In this document: positions 42,501 through 50,438 of the stretch, piece after piece
How positions within the stretch are numbered: position 1 is the first letter of the stretch
Layout: each line of letters starts with the position of its first letter
Assembly: GCA_034925865.1 (NCBI GenBank)
Contig: JAYFRN010000001.1
Span: 84,395-148,394, forward strand
Origin: Oscillospiraceae bacterium
Lineage (GTDB): Bacteria > Bacillota > Clostridia > Oscillospirales > SIG627
Reading direction: 5' to 3'
Length of the DNA stretch: 64,000 nucleotides
Program-made: the position numbers and the translations under genes
Notes under the pieces: model-generated
Told to the model about the DNA's origin: nothing
The model's database searches: none
What the model saw: the letters and a program-made list of their open reading frames with translations, nothing else

Positions 42501-43557
42501 TCTTGAGGCAGGAAAGATTGATTATATTATTTATACCGGTTCAAATGAAATCAACGCCGTAAACGATTTTATCAGGCTTCACCGCAGAGCGCTTCAATTA
42601 TTCGTTTGCTGCCTTACATCGCTTGACACCGCAAACGCTCTCGCGGACATACTCGCAAGCAGGTTCAATCAGAATAACACTGAGCTTGTCGATATTGCAC
42701 ATCTCAGAAAAGAAAAGAAAAAGATTAAATTCGTTAAAATGGCGGGCTCGGGAAACGATTACATCTTTATAGAAAACTTCGACAACTCAATAAGCTGTCC
42801 GGAATCGCTTGCGCTCAGCTTTGCGGACCGTCATTTCGGAATTGGCGGCGACGGACTTGTATTAATAGAAAAATCCGAAAAAGCTGATGCGAAAATGAGA
42901 ATATTCAACAAGGACGGCAGCGAAGGCAAGACTGCAGGCAACTGTTTGCGATGTGTCGGCAAGTATCTTCACGACTTCGGATATACCGACAAAGAGGAAG
43001 TCACAATAGAAACAGCCGGCGGAATAAAGAAAATGAAGCTGTATACCATAAACAACCTTGTCAGCTCCGCGTGTGTAGATATGGGACAAGCATCGCTTCT
43101 GCCTTCCCAAATTCCGGTTTTACTTGACGGCGACAAAATTATCGACAGACCCATGATTATCGGCGGAACCGAATACAGAATAACATGCGTTTCCGTGGGA
43201 AATCCGCATTGTGTGGTATTTGTTAATCATGTTGATTCCTTTGATGTTGAAGGAGTCGGAAAAATGTTTGAAATAAACCCGATTTTTCCGGAACGAGTAA
43301 ATACTGAATTCGTGCGTGTTGTAAACGAATCGACGATCAAAATGCGCGTATGGGAGAGAGGCAACGGAGAGACCTGGGCATGCGGCACAGGCGCATGCGC
43401 GGCGGTTGTTGCCGCTGTTGAAAACGGGCTATGTAAAAAAGGCGAAGACATTACCGTAAAGGTAAGAGGCGGAGATCTGATCGTAAATTATACTGACGAA
43501 CGTGTGCTTTTAACAGGAAACGCCGTTCTCATATATGAAGGCGTAACAGAGTATTGA
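39508..43557 (+). CDS. carB: CarB-DapF fusion: carbamoyl-phosphate synthase large subunit with C-terminal diaminopimelate epimerase domain
   Basis: A 1349-residue protein from ATG 39508 (GAGGTGAAGG upstream; the GTG at 39499 lies inside that site). Residues 1 to about 1065 form a complete CarB: two ATP-grasp halves (GSGPIVIGQAAEFDYAG near 15; GSGPIRIGQGIEFDYSS near 555), the oligomerisation region, and the MGS-like allosteric domain (HVGVYITVNKQD onward). A lysine-rich linker (RKEKKK) leads without a stop into 278 residues of DapF from about 1072 (FVKMAGSGNDYIFIEN, HFGIGGDGLVLIE, SVGNPHCVVF, ACGTGACAA with Cys1292). The first catalytic DapF cysteine is replaced: the motif reads TAGNCLRC with Ala1143. 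The synthase role is secure; epimerase activity is uncertain. Confidence 0.93.
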   Translation: MPLNKKIKKVLMIGSGPIVIGQAAEFDYAGAQACRVLKDAGVNVVLVNSNPATIMTDTQLADEIYLEPLTVQTVKRIIEKEQPDSMLAGLGGQTGLTIAMQLSHEGYLKKMGVRLLGTSAEAIDKAEDRELFKETMISIGQPVIPSDITSAVEGALSIADKIGYPVIVRPAFTLGGSGGGVAYNADELKVIADNGLVQSPITQVLIERYIYGWKEIEFEVMRDANNNCIAICSMENVDPVGVHTGDSIVVAPALTLADKEFEMLRTASISIISELGIEGGCNCQFALDPNSFNYAVIEVNPRVSRSSALASKATGYPIAKVTTKIALGYTLDEIINDVTGKTYACFEPALDYVVVKFPKWPFDKFINAKHSLGTQMKATGEVMAIGSGFEQALMKAIRGAEISADTLALKKLRNDEIDIREKLKDIDDIRLFTIYEALRRGVEIDEIFNITKIDRFFINKIKKLLDTEMELSKGNLTDELYLKAKKQGYTDDAIKRMSGKPIAHPHYAVYKKVDTCAAEFYAETPYYYSTHDDYCESRVLLKNRSKDKQTVIVLGSGPIRIGQGIEFDYSSVHCVNTLKKMGFDVVIINNNPETVSTDFDISDRLYFESLTPEDVMNVIRVENPIGVVVAFGGQTAIKLTKFLDQNGIKILGTSAESIDIAEDRERFDELLEKFGIKRPKGHGILTLEEALKASEELEYPVLLRPSYVIGGQNMVIAYTEEDVKRYMAIILESKIENPVLVDKYMMGTELEVDVISDGKDVLIPGIMEHIERAGVHSGDSIAVYPPYNLNDKLLKNIIDNSEKLALSLGTKGLVNIQYLIYRNELYVIEVNPRASRTIPYISKVTGVPMVELATRVMFDEPLSGMGYGTGLYKIPPYVAVKVPVFSFQKLLDANSTLGPEMKSTGEVLGIGKTLEEALFKGLVSAGFKITAPNAQKHVGVYITVNKQDRFEIVRLAKKFIDLGLDIYATKGTASVISQLGTDVTVVPRLSESDDVLKLLEAGKIDYIIYTGSNEINAVNDFIRLHRRALQLFVCCLTSLDTANALADILASRFNQNNTELVDIAHLRKEKKKIKFVKMAGSGNDYIFIENFDNSISCPESLALSFADRHFGIGGDGLVLIEKSEKADAKMRIFNKDGSEGKTAGNCLRCVGKYLHDFGYTDKEEVTIETAGGIKKMKLYTINNLVSSACVDMGQASLLPSQIPVLLDGDKIIDRPMIIGGTEYRITCVSVGNPHCVVFVNHVDSFDVEGVGKMFEINPIFPERVNTEFVRVVNESTIKMRVWERGNGETWACGTGACAAVVAAVENGLCKKGEDITVKVRGGDLIVNYTDERVLLTGNAVLIYEGVTEY

Positions 43558-43632
43558 TCAAGTATTGAAATCAGTAACATGGGATTTATAATAACACCAT
43601 ATAGAGAATATCGAAAGGAAAATGTAAAAACA

Positions 43633-44856
43633 ATGAAGAATAACATTAAAAAGATAGTTCTGGCTTATTCGGGCGGACTTGACACCTCAATAATTATTCC
43701 ATGGCTTAAGGAAAACTACGAAGGATGCGAAGTAATTGCGGTCGCCGCCGACGTAGGACAGGGTAAGGAGCTTTCCGGTTTACGTGAAAAAGCCATTAAA
43801 ACAGGCGCCTCAAAAATTTATATTGAGGATCTCACAAAGGAATTCGTCGAGGATTATATATTTCCGACGGTAAAAGCCGGCGCCAAATATGAAAACAAAT
43901 ATCTCCTCGGCACGAGCTTTGCGCGTCCCATAATCGCGAAACGCATTGTTGAAATCGCTCTTAAGGAAGGCGCGGACGCGATCGCTCACGGATGCACCGG
44001 TAAAGGAAACGACCAGGTAAGATTCGAGTTGACGATAAAAGCATTTGCGCCTGAAATGAAGATAATTGCTCCATGGCGCGAATGGAGCATCAAGTCCAGA
44101 GATGAAGAAATAGATTATGCAATATCAAAAAACATACCGCTCAATATTACACGGGAAACAAACTATTCGAAGGACATGAACATCTGGCATCTTTCACATG
44201 AAGGAATGGATCTTGAAAGCCCGGCCAACGAACCGAATTATGATAAGATTCTCGAACTCGGTGTTTCGCCGGAAAAAGCTCCTGATAAACCGGAATATGT
44301 AAAAATAGGTTTTGAAAAGGGCAATCCGGTGAGTATTGACGGTGAAAAGCTCGGAGCTGTTGAAATAGTCAAAAAGCTCAACGAATTGGGCGGCAGAAAC
44401 GGAATAGGTATTCTCGACCTGGTCGAAAACAGACTTGTCGGCATGAAAAGCCGCGGAGTATACGAGACTCCCGGCGGAACTATCCTTTATGACGCGCATG
44501 AGCTTCTTGAAAGCGTTACGCTTGACAGAGATACAATGCACACAAAACAGATGCTTGCCGGGAAATTTGCGGATCTCGTCTATTTCGGTCAATGGTTTAC
44601 TCCTCTTCGCGAAGCGCTCAGTGCGTTTGTTGATAAAACACAGGAAAATGTAACCGGCGAAGTGCTGATAAAGCTTTATAAAGGAAATGTTATTCCTGCT
44701 TCCATCATATCTCCGTATTCGTTATATGATGAAGAAATAGCGACCTTCTCAAAGGACGACGTTTATGATCAAAAGGATTCCGCAGGATTTATCAACTTGT
44801 TCGGGCTGCCAATACAGGTAAAAGCGCGCGCAGATTTGCGCAATAAGAAAAAATAA
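43633..44856 (+). CDS. argG: Argininosuccinate synthase
   Basis: A 407-residue protein from ATG 43633 (AAAGGA 13 bases upstream); an upstream in-frame ATG at 43579 would add 18 residues not typical of the family. The PP-loop reads [47 protein letters not shown] and [13 protein letters not shown] are family motifs. It condenses citrulline with aspartate using ATP. It lies 75 bases after the carB-dapF fusion and 12 bases before argH. Confidence 0.95.
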   Translation: MKNNIKKIVLAYSGGLDTSIIIPWLKENYEGCEVIAVAADVGQGKELSGLREKAIKTGASKIYIEDLTKEFVEDYIFPTVKAGAKYENKYLLGTSFARPIIAKRIVEIALKEGADAIAHGCTGKGNDQVRFELTIKAFAPEMKIIAPWREWSIKSRDEEIDYAISKNIPLNITRETNYSKDMNIWHLSHEGMDLESPANEPNYDKILELGVSPEKAPDKPEYVKIGFEKGNPVSIDGEKLGAVEIVKKLNELGGRNGIGILDLVENRLVGMKSRGVYETPGGTILYDAHELLESVTLDRDTMHTKQMLAGKFADLVYFGQWFTPLREALSAFVDKTQENVTGEVLIKLYKGNVIPASIISPYSLYDEEIATFSKDDVYDQKDSAGFINLFGLPIQVKARADLRNKKK

Positions 44857-44868
44857 GGAAAATAAATT

Positions 44869-46257
44869 ATGAAAATGTGGGAAGGACGCTTTTCAAAAAA
44901 AAGCGACAGCGCCCTTGACGCTTTCAATAGCTCGATTGCGTTTGACAGCAGGATGTACAGAGAAGATATAACCGGAAGTATTGCTCACGCAAGGATGCTC
45001 GGTAAGCAGGAGATAATATCAAAAGAGGCTGCTGACGAAATTGTCAGCGGCCTTGAAGGTATACTTACCGATATAGAAACCGGAAAGCTTGAAATTTCAC
45101 CGGACGCAGAGGATATTCATATGTTTATTGAAGAAGAGCTTTCTCTGCGTATCGGCGAAAATGGTAAACGCCTCCATACCGCCCGAAGCCGAAATGATCA
45201 AGTCGCTCTCGACATAAAAATGTATATCAAGAATATGTTAAAAGAAGTGAAAGCGTCGCTTCTCGAACTGCTCCGCGCATTGTACGGTATGGCTGAAAAA
45301 AATACGGACACCGTGATGCCCGGTTATACTCATTTACAGAGAGCCCAGCCTGTTACATTTTCGCATTACATGCTCGCATACGCGGAAATGATAATGCGCG
45401 ACATTGACAGACTTACCTGCACATATCACCGTGCCAATGTAATGCCACTCGGAAGCGGTGCGCTTGCATCGACAACATATCCGCTCGACCGTCATTTTGT
45501 GGCAACATCATTGAATTTTGCGGATATAACATATAATTCACTCGACGGAGTGAGCGACAGGGATTCTGTTATTGAATTCGCGTTCGATTTATCAGTTGTA
45601 ATGATGCACCTTTCACGGCTTTCCGAGGAAATCATACTTTGGTCTTCTAGCGAGTTTTCATTTGTCGAGCTTGACGACGCTTTTTCCACCGGATCATCAA
45701 TTATGCCGCAAAAGAAAAACCCTGACATTCCTGAGCTTGTCAGAGGAAAGACGGGGCGCGTATACGGAGATCTTACGGCATTGCTTGTAATGATGAAGTC
45801 TCTTCCGCTTGCGTACAACAAAGATATGCAGGAAGACAAAGAGGCGCTTTTCGATGCCATTGACAATTCGATCCTGTGCATTAATATCTTTGCTCGTATG
45901 CTGCCTACATTAAAGGTTAAACGGGAGAATATGCGTGCCGCCGCGTCAGGCGGATTTATTAACGCGACTGATCTTGCCGATTATCTTACTAAAAAGGGTA
46001 TGCCATTCCGCACCGCATATAAAACAGTCGGAAGCATGGTTGCTTATTGTAACGGAAAGAAAAAAGGTTTTGAGAATCTCGAAATGACTGAATATAATAT
46101 GTTCTCAGACTTATTTGACAAGGATGTTTTCGAAGCAATAAATCTTGAAAATTGCGTTGCAAGACGTGATATAGTAGGAGGGCCCGGTCCTCACAGCACG
46201 GAAATTCAACTTGCCCGCCTCAAGGATTTTATCGAAAGCAATATAGACAATCGATAA
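44869..46257 (+). CDS. argH: Argininosuccinate lyase
   Basis: A 462-residue fumarase/aspartase-superfamily protein. Features in order are MWEGRFSKKSDSALDAFNSS, HTARSRNDQVALDIKMYIK, MPGYTHLQRAQPVTFSHY, and the catalytic-serine loop GSSIMPQKKNPDIPELVRGK. It splits argininosuccinate to arginine and fumarate, the last step of the pathway. AAGGAAA precedes the ATG. It is the final gene of the operon; a small stem at 46279-46296 and a strong terminator at 46358-46395 follow. Confidence 0.96.
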   Translation: MKMWEGRFSKKSDSALDAFNSSIAFDSRMYREDITGSIAHARMLGKQEIISKEAADEIVSGLEGILTDIETGKLEISPDAEDIHMFIEEELSLRIGENGKRLHTARSRNDQVALDIKMYIKNMLKEVKASLLELLRALYGMAEKNTDTVMPGYTHLQRAQPVTFSHYMLAYAEMIMRDIDRLTCTYHRANVMPLGSGALASTTYPLDRHFVATSLNFADITYNSLDGVSDRDSVIEFAFDLSVVMMHLSRLSEEIILWSSSEFSFVELDDAFSTGSSIMPQKKNPDIPELVRGKTGRVYGDLTALLVMMKSLPLAYNKDMQEDKEALFDAIDNSILCINIFARMLPTLKVKRENMRAAASGGFINATDLADYLTKKGMPFRTAYKTVGSMVAYCNGKKKGFENLEMTEYNMFSDLFDKDVFEAINLENCVARRDIVGGPGPHSTEIQLARLKDFIESNIDNR

Positions 46258-46357
46258 ATGTTGAGTACGAGAAAAACGGCTTCTTTGAAAAGAAGCTTGT
46301 CAAGAAATTTCATATGTCGTGTGTTATTATAATATCATTTATTTGTATACAAGGAAA

Positions 46358-46395
46358 GCTGCCGTTAAACAACAAATTAACGGCAGCTCGTTTTA
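46358..46395 (+). terminator. Terminator of the arginine operon
   Basis: A perfect 11-bp stem, GCTGCCGTTAA (46358-46368) and TTAACGGCAGC (46377-46387), with an 8-base loop, followed by TCGTTTTATT. It overlaps the left edge of repeat copy D. Confidence 0.88.
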
Positions 46396-46504
46396 TTAAC
46401 TCGGCATTTAAATAATTACCGCCTAAAGAAAGAAATACTCTGGTATATAGGCTTTTCTCTCTTATAAAACAAGGCTTATTTAAATGCCGTTTTAATAATA
46501 TTGC
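46391..46504 (+). repeat. Interspersed hairpin repeat, copy D, with outer inverted repeats
   Basis: Forward orientation: TTTTATTAACTCGGCATTTA, AATAATTACCGCC, the hairpin with CTCTGGTATATAGGCTTTTC, then a right arm. The left CGGCATTTAAATAA (46402-46415) and the right TTATTTAAATGCCG (46477-46490, approximate) are inverted copies, so the whole unit looks like a miniature inverted-repeat element of about 110 bp with the hairpin in its centre. Confidence 0.55.
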
Positions 46505-47215
46505 TTATTCCACCGGTTCTGTACACGGGCAGACAATTTCAGGGATTATATCGTCGTTGTACAGGAATTTTACGGCATTTGATATAATTTTTTGTATATT
46601 TTCGTTATGATACGCACCATTTGTTTCATGACCGGGTTGTAAATAAAAAACTTTGCCGCGGCCTCTGTTAAAGACGCATCCGGTTCTGAAAACCTCACCG
46701 CCGTTGAACCATCCTAAGTATACAATGTCGTCGGGCTTTGGAATATCAAAAAATTCGCCATACATTTCCTCAGATTCAAGTTTGAAATCCTCGGGTACGC
46801 CCTTTGCTATCGGATGAGACGGATTCACACACCAAATATGCTCTCTGGTGGCGTCTCTCCAGCGGAGAGAACATGACGTGCCCATAAGAGCTTTGAATAT
46901 CTTTGAATAATGCCCGGAATGAAGAACAATCAGCCCCATACCGCAAAGGACTCTGTTTTTGATTTTTTCAACGAGAGCATCGTCAACCGCTTGGTGAGCT
47001 GCGTGACCCCACCATGTGAGGACATCGGTATTATTAAGTACTTCGTCCGGCAGTCCCTGATTGGGCATATCAAGTGTTGAGGTACGGACATTCAGCTCCG
47101 GATCTTTTGAAAGGAAATCGGCTATGCATCCGTGAATACCCTTTGGATACATTTTTGCGGTATCTGAATCATTCTTTTCATGAACATATTCATGCCAGAC
47201 GGTTACATTAATCAT
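46505..47215 (-). CDS. ThuA domain protein (glutamine-amidotransferase-like fold)
   Basis: A 236-residue protein of the ThuA family: VTVWHEYVHEKNDS at the N-terminus, DVLTWWGHAAHQAVDDALVEKI, GMGLIVLHSGHYSKIFK, a Trp/Arg-rich WRDATREHIWCVNPSHPI, and the late GRGKVFYLQPGHET. ThuA proteins are linked to trehalose and other disaccharide use; the family lacks the amidotransferase nucleophile and its chemistry is poorly defined. The ATG overlaps the stop of the upstream ceramidase-like gene by 4 bases, so the two are translated together. Confidence 0.9.
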   Translation of the reverse strand: MINVTVWHEYVHEKNDSDTAKMYPKGIHGCIADFLSKDPELNVRTSTLDMPNQGLPDEVLNNTDVLTWWGHAAHQAVDDALVEKIKNRVLCGMGLIVLHSGHYSKIFKALMGTSCSLRWRDATREHIWCVNPSHPIAKGVPEDFKLESEEMYGEFFDIPKPDDIVYLGWFNGGEVFRTGCVFNRGRGKVFYLQPGHETNGAYHNENIQKIISNAVKFLYNDDIIPEIVCPCTEPVE

Positions 47216-48480
47216 AAAAGATTCTCCTTGATTTCTGAAAGAATTAGCTGCTCGGTTTCAGGCTTGAAGCCTTCACGGGCATAATAACAACAACAGCTTC
47301 CTGATGGCTCATAGCCTCCGTAGTCATACATATCGGCAGTGCAGATATAACCCGGAGTACCGTTTGAATAGCCCGCCACAATCGTATGGCGGCCGGGAAG
47401 CATAGCTTTTATTGCATAATCATATTCGACACACACTTCGCCTTCAAGCCCAAAAAGTGTGAAAGAGTCGCCGATATCGATTCTCTGTACGGAATAGCCG
47501 ACATCCGGAGAAATTGTTTCATATTCGGTATAGTATTTCATCAAAGGGTTTTTATAAAGTTCGAGAGTTTGTTCATCGGCTTTCTTTTTATATTCGTCTT
47601 TAGGAAGCAGCGACTGGTATTGAATCTTGAAATTTGTTTTCTTTGAAATAAGTTTTCCGGAAACAGAGTTGCCGGGCATTGATTCAAGCTCAATGACCTT
47701 ATTCGCGAGAAGCTTTCCGAAATGTTCAACATCCTCATATGTACCTCCGCGGAAGCCATTGCCTGCATCATTAATCGTTCTTACACGAATGTTTCCGCAG
47801 CAGCCCTGTAAAAACAGAGCAGTCGTTCCCGGGAACGCGGATTCGAGATGTCTTTTTGCCGCGGCAGGATAATCACCGGATATTTCATCAAAACCGGTTG
47901 TGCTCGGATGACAAGTATACTGGAAGAAAAGAGCTTTGAGCTTACCTTTGCAGACGGCCTTTAAAAGCGTTACCTCGTCATTTCGTATGCCTTTTTCATA
48001 AGGGGCAAAATAATATGTTCCAGTTTCAATATTTCGGCGATTGATTCCTATTCCATAACATTCGCCGGTTGTGTATGATAATTCGCCCTGTTCAAGGTCC
48101 TCAAACGCTCCTACGGCAGCTTTTACTGCGGAGTCATAAAAGAAATCCGCGTATTCCTTTAAATATGCGCCTATTCCGGGATTTACGTTTTCGGAGGTTT
48201 GAGGCGCGCTGTGAGTGTGGCTTGCGTTAAAAAGAATTGAATCAGCCGGGACTTTTGTTTTTTCGGATATGAGCTTTGCGCAATTTTTTGCTTTGGCAGC
48301 ATCAAAACCAAGCACATCAGCGGTTACGATGATTGCAAATGTCCCATTGCTTTCAAAAGCGATGGCGGAAGTAAAAATATCGTCGTGAATTCCGGTGAAT
48401 TTACGGTCAGGATTGCCGAATCCGGTGAGATGGATGGGCAGGGTAGTTGAAATACATTTTTTACAGACACCGATTTTCAT
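47212..48480 (-). CDS. Neutral/alkaline non-lysosomal ceramidase-like hydrolase
   Basis: A 422-residue protein. The start of the neutral ceramidase domain is visible: LTGFGNPDRKFTGIHDD, then IIVTADVLGFDA and the zinc-ligand HTHSAP in FNASHTHSAPQTSENVNPG. FFQYTCHPSTTG supplies another histidine and DYPAAAKRHLESAFPG the active-site region; ALFLQGCCGNIRV follows. It lacks a signal peptide and the C-terminal domain of true ceramidases, so the substrate may be another amide or a sugar derivative. It is co-transcribed with ThuA (overlap ATGA) and preceded after 25 bases by a transporter gene. Confidence 0.88.
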   Translation of the reverse strand: MKIGVCKKCISTTLPIHLTGFGNPDRKFTGIHDDIFTSAIAFESNGTFAIIVTADVLGFDAAKAKNCAKLISEKTKVPADSILFNASHTHSAPQTSENVNPGIGAYLKEYADFFYDSAVKAAVGAFEDLEQGELSYTTGECYGIGINRRNIETGTYYFAPYEKGIRNDEVTLLKAVCKGKLKALFFQYTCHPSTTGFDEISGDYPAAAKRHLESAFPGTTALFLQGCCGNIRVRTINDAGNGFRGGTYEDVEHFGKLLANKVIELESMPGNSVSGKLISKKTNFKIQYQSLLPKDEYKKKADEQTLELYKNPLMKYYTEYETISPDVGYSVQRIDIGDSFTLFGLEGEVCVEYDYAIKAMLPGRHTIVAGYSNGTPGYICTADMYDYGGYEPSGSCCCYYAREGFKPETEQLILSEIKENLL

Positions 48481-48505
48481 TTTAATACCAACCTTTGATT
48501 ATAAT

Positions 48506-49462
48506 TTATAAACTCAGCATTACGATGACGCCTATTCCGACGCCGATCGCGATGTATGAAATCAAATTCAATTTCTCTTTAAAGAAGAATCTTCCGATAA
48601 GAGCCGATAGAATCATAGAAGAACCGCTGCATACCGGATATTGTATTGCCGAAGATGAATATGCGACGAGCTGAGATGAAGCTATGAGGTTAACGCCGAG
48701 CGAAATTGAAAGCAATATTGAGGCGGGCAGAATGCTCATGAAATAAATGGGCGCTCGCTTTGTCTCAATGTAACTATCTGCATTTATTGATGCTGTAATG
48801 TCTTCCTCCGGGGACATTTTGAATTTTAACTTGCCAAAGCCTCCCGTAAAGACGAATATTAAAAATGAAGTAATTGCGGCGAACATAAAATACAAAAACA
48901 TCATTTCATTTTTTTGGGTATTCTGATTATATATAACCTGCATTCGGACGAAAAGATTTATAAAGCTGTTAGTAATAAATGTCAGCGTAATAAATATTAT
49001 CCAGCGAATGTTTGCTTTTTTTGATACTCCGGTTTTTGATCTTGAAATCGTTAAAACGCAGACACATGCAATCATAAGAACAAGAGCAAATCCCTGCAAT
49101 GCCGTCATTGTTTCATTTAAAAATAATATTGCGTAAAAGATTACCGCAAATGAGCTTAAATTTAATAAAACAACGGAAATTGTATACGGACCGCAGGTAA
49201 GGGAAACCAGATACAGATACGCGGCTATTGCCAGGCAAGCTCCGCCGCCCAAAGCGCAAAGCACTGTGGAAAGAGAAGATGAAAAGCCGTTATTTGATAT
49301 AATTATGGCAACAAGAAAATATAGCGATGAAAATGACATATATATTGTACATAGGAGAGCGGGAGAAGACGGATTCTTTCCCTGACGCATACTGCCGAAT
49401 TTATAAAATAAACCGGTGAGGACAGAGGAAAGAATAGTAAGAAAAAAATATAAAATTATCAT
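48506..49462 (-). CDS. EamA/DMT superfamily transporter
   Basis: A 318-residue membrane protein with about ten predicted helices in two homologous halves, as in EamA-type drug/metabolite transporters. Examples are FFLTILSSVLTGLFYKFG at the start, TISVVLLNLSSFAVIFYAIL with LNETMT in the first half, and a C-terminal SMILSALIGRFFFKEKLN in the second. A charged loop of about 40 residues separates helices in the middle. The cargo is unknown. It lies between the TrxR-like gene and the ceramidase-like gene with gaps of 16 and 25 bases, so all four genes probably form one operon. Confidence 0.85.
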   Translation of the reverse strand: MIILYFFLTILSSVLTGLFYKFGSMRQGKNPSSPALLCTIYMSFSSLYFLVAIIISNNGFSSSLSTVLCALGGGACLAIAAYLYLVSLTCGPYTISVVLLNLSSFAVIFYAILFLNETMTALQGFALVLMIACVCVLTISRSKTGVSKKANIRWIIFITLTFITNSFINLFVRMQVIYNQNTQKNEMMFLYFMFAAITSFLIFVFTGGFGKLKFKMSPEEDITASINADSYIETKRAPIYFMSILPASILLSISLGVNLIASSQLVAYSSSAIQYPVCSGSSMILSALIGRFFFKEKLNLISYIAIGVGIGVIVMLSL

Positions 49463-49478
49463 TTAGGGATAATTACCG

Positions 49479-50345
49479 TCATTCCTTGTTTATGATGTGA
49501 TATGCTGCCGTCATACCTTGGTATACGGCCTTTGCCACTTGAAAAGGAGCGCCGGTACAGTCTCCGGCCGCATAAAATCCCGGAATGTCTGTCTGCATGT
49601 TTTTATCAACTGTTATTATACCGTTTTCTGCATAAAGTCCGAGCTTTCGCGCGAAAGCGTCGCTGCCGGCTGTGCCGAGAGCGATAAACATACCTGAAAA
49701 TTCATCTGTGGCCCCATCAACAAATTCGACACCGTTGAACATGTCGTCTTTTTCCAAAACGCGGGCGATCTTTTTTATTTCCGTCTTAATGTTTGATATA
49801 TTCGAAAGATCAAAAGTATCATATTCCTGTCCATTGGTAAGAATGACGACTTCTTTGCAAATATTTGAAAGATAACGCGCTTCATGAAGCGCAAATTCGC
49901 CGTTTCCAAGTACACATACGCGTTTCTCGCGGAAGAAGAATCCGTCGCAGACCGCGCATCTGCTGACACCTTTTCCTTCAAGATCTGCCAGCCCGGGTAT
50001 TTTTACGCTTTTCTTTTCAACACCGACAGCAAACACGATATTGGTAGAAATATATTCGTTTTTATCTGTTGTCGTGGTAAAAACACCGTCTCCTGGTGTT
50101 ATGTCTGTTGCTTCTTCGGTTCTGATTTCAATTCCGAGCGAAGTCGCAAGCTTAATGCCGGATTCAAAAAGCTCGACGCCGGAGCCATAGAATCCGTAAT
50201 AATTTTCAATAAGCTTTGATTTTAAAAGCGAACCGGAATGTTTTCCGATGACTGTCACATTTTTACCGGCTCTCTTCAGGTATACGGCTGCTGAAATGCC
50301 GGCGGGACCGTTTCCTATTATTAATGCGTCTAAAATATTACTCAT
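49479..50345 (-). CDS. Thioredoxin-reductase-like FAD oxidoreductase
   Basis: A 288-residue protein, a little shorter than TrxB. FAD-binding GNGPAG (residues 11-16), a redox-active disulfide CAVCDG (Cys130, Cys133), and a late FYAAGDCTGAPFQVAKAVYQG are present. The second nucleotide-binding site reads LGNGEFALHEA, where NADPH-dependent enzymes have GGGxSA, and the HRRxxxR NADPH-phosphate motif is absent. It may therefore use another electron donor, as the ferredoxin- or flavin-dependent clostridial types do; this is inference. It is the first gene of the minus-strand operon, behind a consensus promoter. Confidence 0.87.
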   Translation of the reverse strand: MSNILDALIIGNGPAGISAAVYLKRAGKNVTVIGKHSGSLLKSKLIENYYGFYGSGVELFESGIKLATSLGIEIRTEEATDITPGDGVFTTTTDKNEYISTNIVFAVGVEKKSVKIPGLADLEGKGVSRCAVCDGFFFREKRVCVLGNGEFALHEARYLSNICKEVVILTNGQEYDTFDLSNISNIKTEIKKIARVLEKDDMFNGVEFVDGATDEFSGMFIALGTAGSDAFARKLGLYAENGIITVDKNMQTDIPGFYAAGDCTGAPFQVAKAVYQGMTAAYHIINKE

Positions 50346-50371
50346 TTCTATTCCATTTCTTTTGAAAAATT

Positions 50372-50389
50372 GCTATAATATATTATAGC
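50372..50389. promoter_or_regulatory. Perfect 18-bp palindrome carrying -10 elements on both strands
   Basis: GCTATAATATATTATAGC reads identically on both strands and holds TATAAT in each direction, between the divergent TrxR-like and PAS genes. A dimeric repressor or a redox sensor bound here would block both promoters. Confidence 0.65.
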
Positions 50390-50410
50390 TTTAAAATATA
50401 TGAATGTCAA
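50382..50410 (-). promoter_or_regulatory. Consensus promoter of the TrxR-like operon
   Basis: On the minus strand, TTGACA (complement of 50405-50410), a 17-bp spacer and TATAAT (complement of 50382-50387) form a perfect sigma-A promoter about 30-35 bases before the ATG at 50345. The -10 lies within the 18-bp palindrome. Confidence 0.85.
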
Positions 50411-50438
50411 TTAAAACAAGGAAAAAGAATATGTCGAT

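Noticed and set aside
43622-43627. ATG-TAA start-stop element just before argG
   Set aside because: The AAAGGA site is only 2 bases from this ATG, too close for initiation, while its 13-base distance to the argG ATG matches other genes in the operon.
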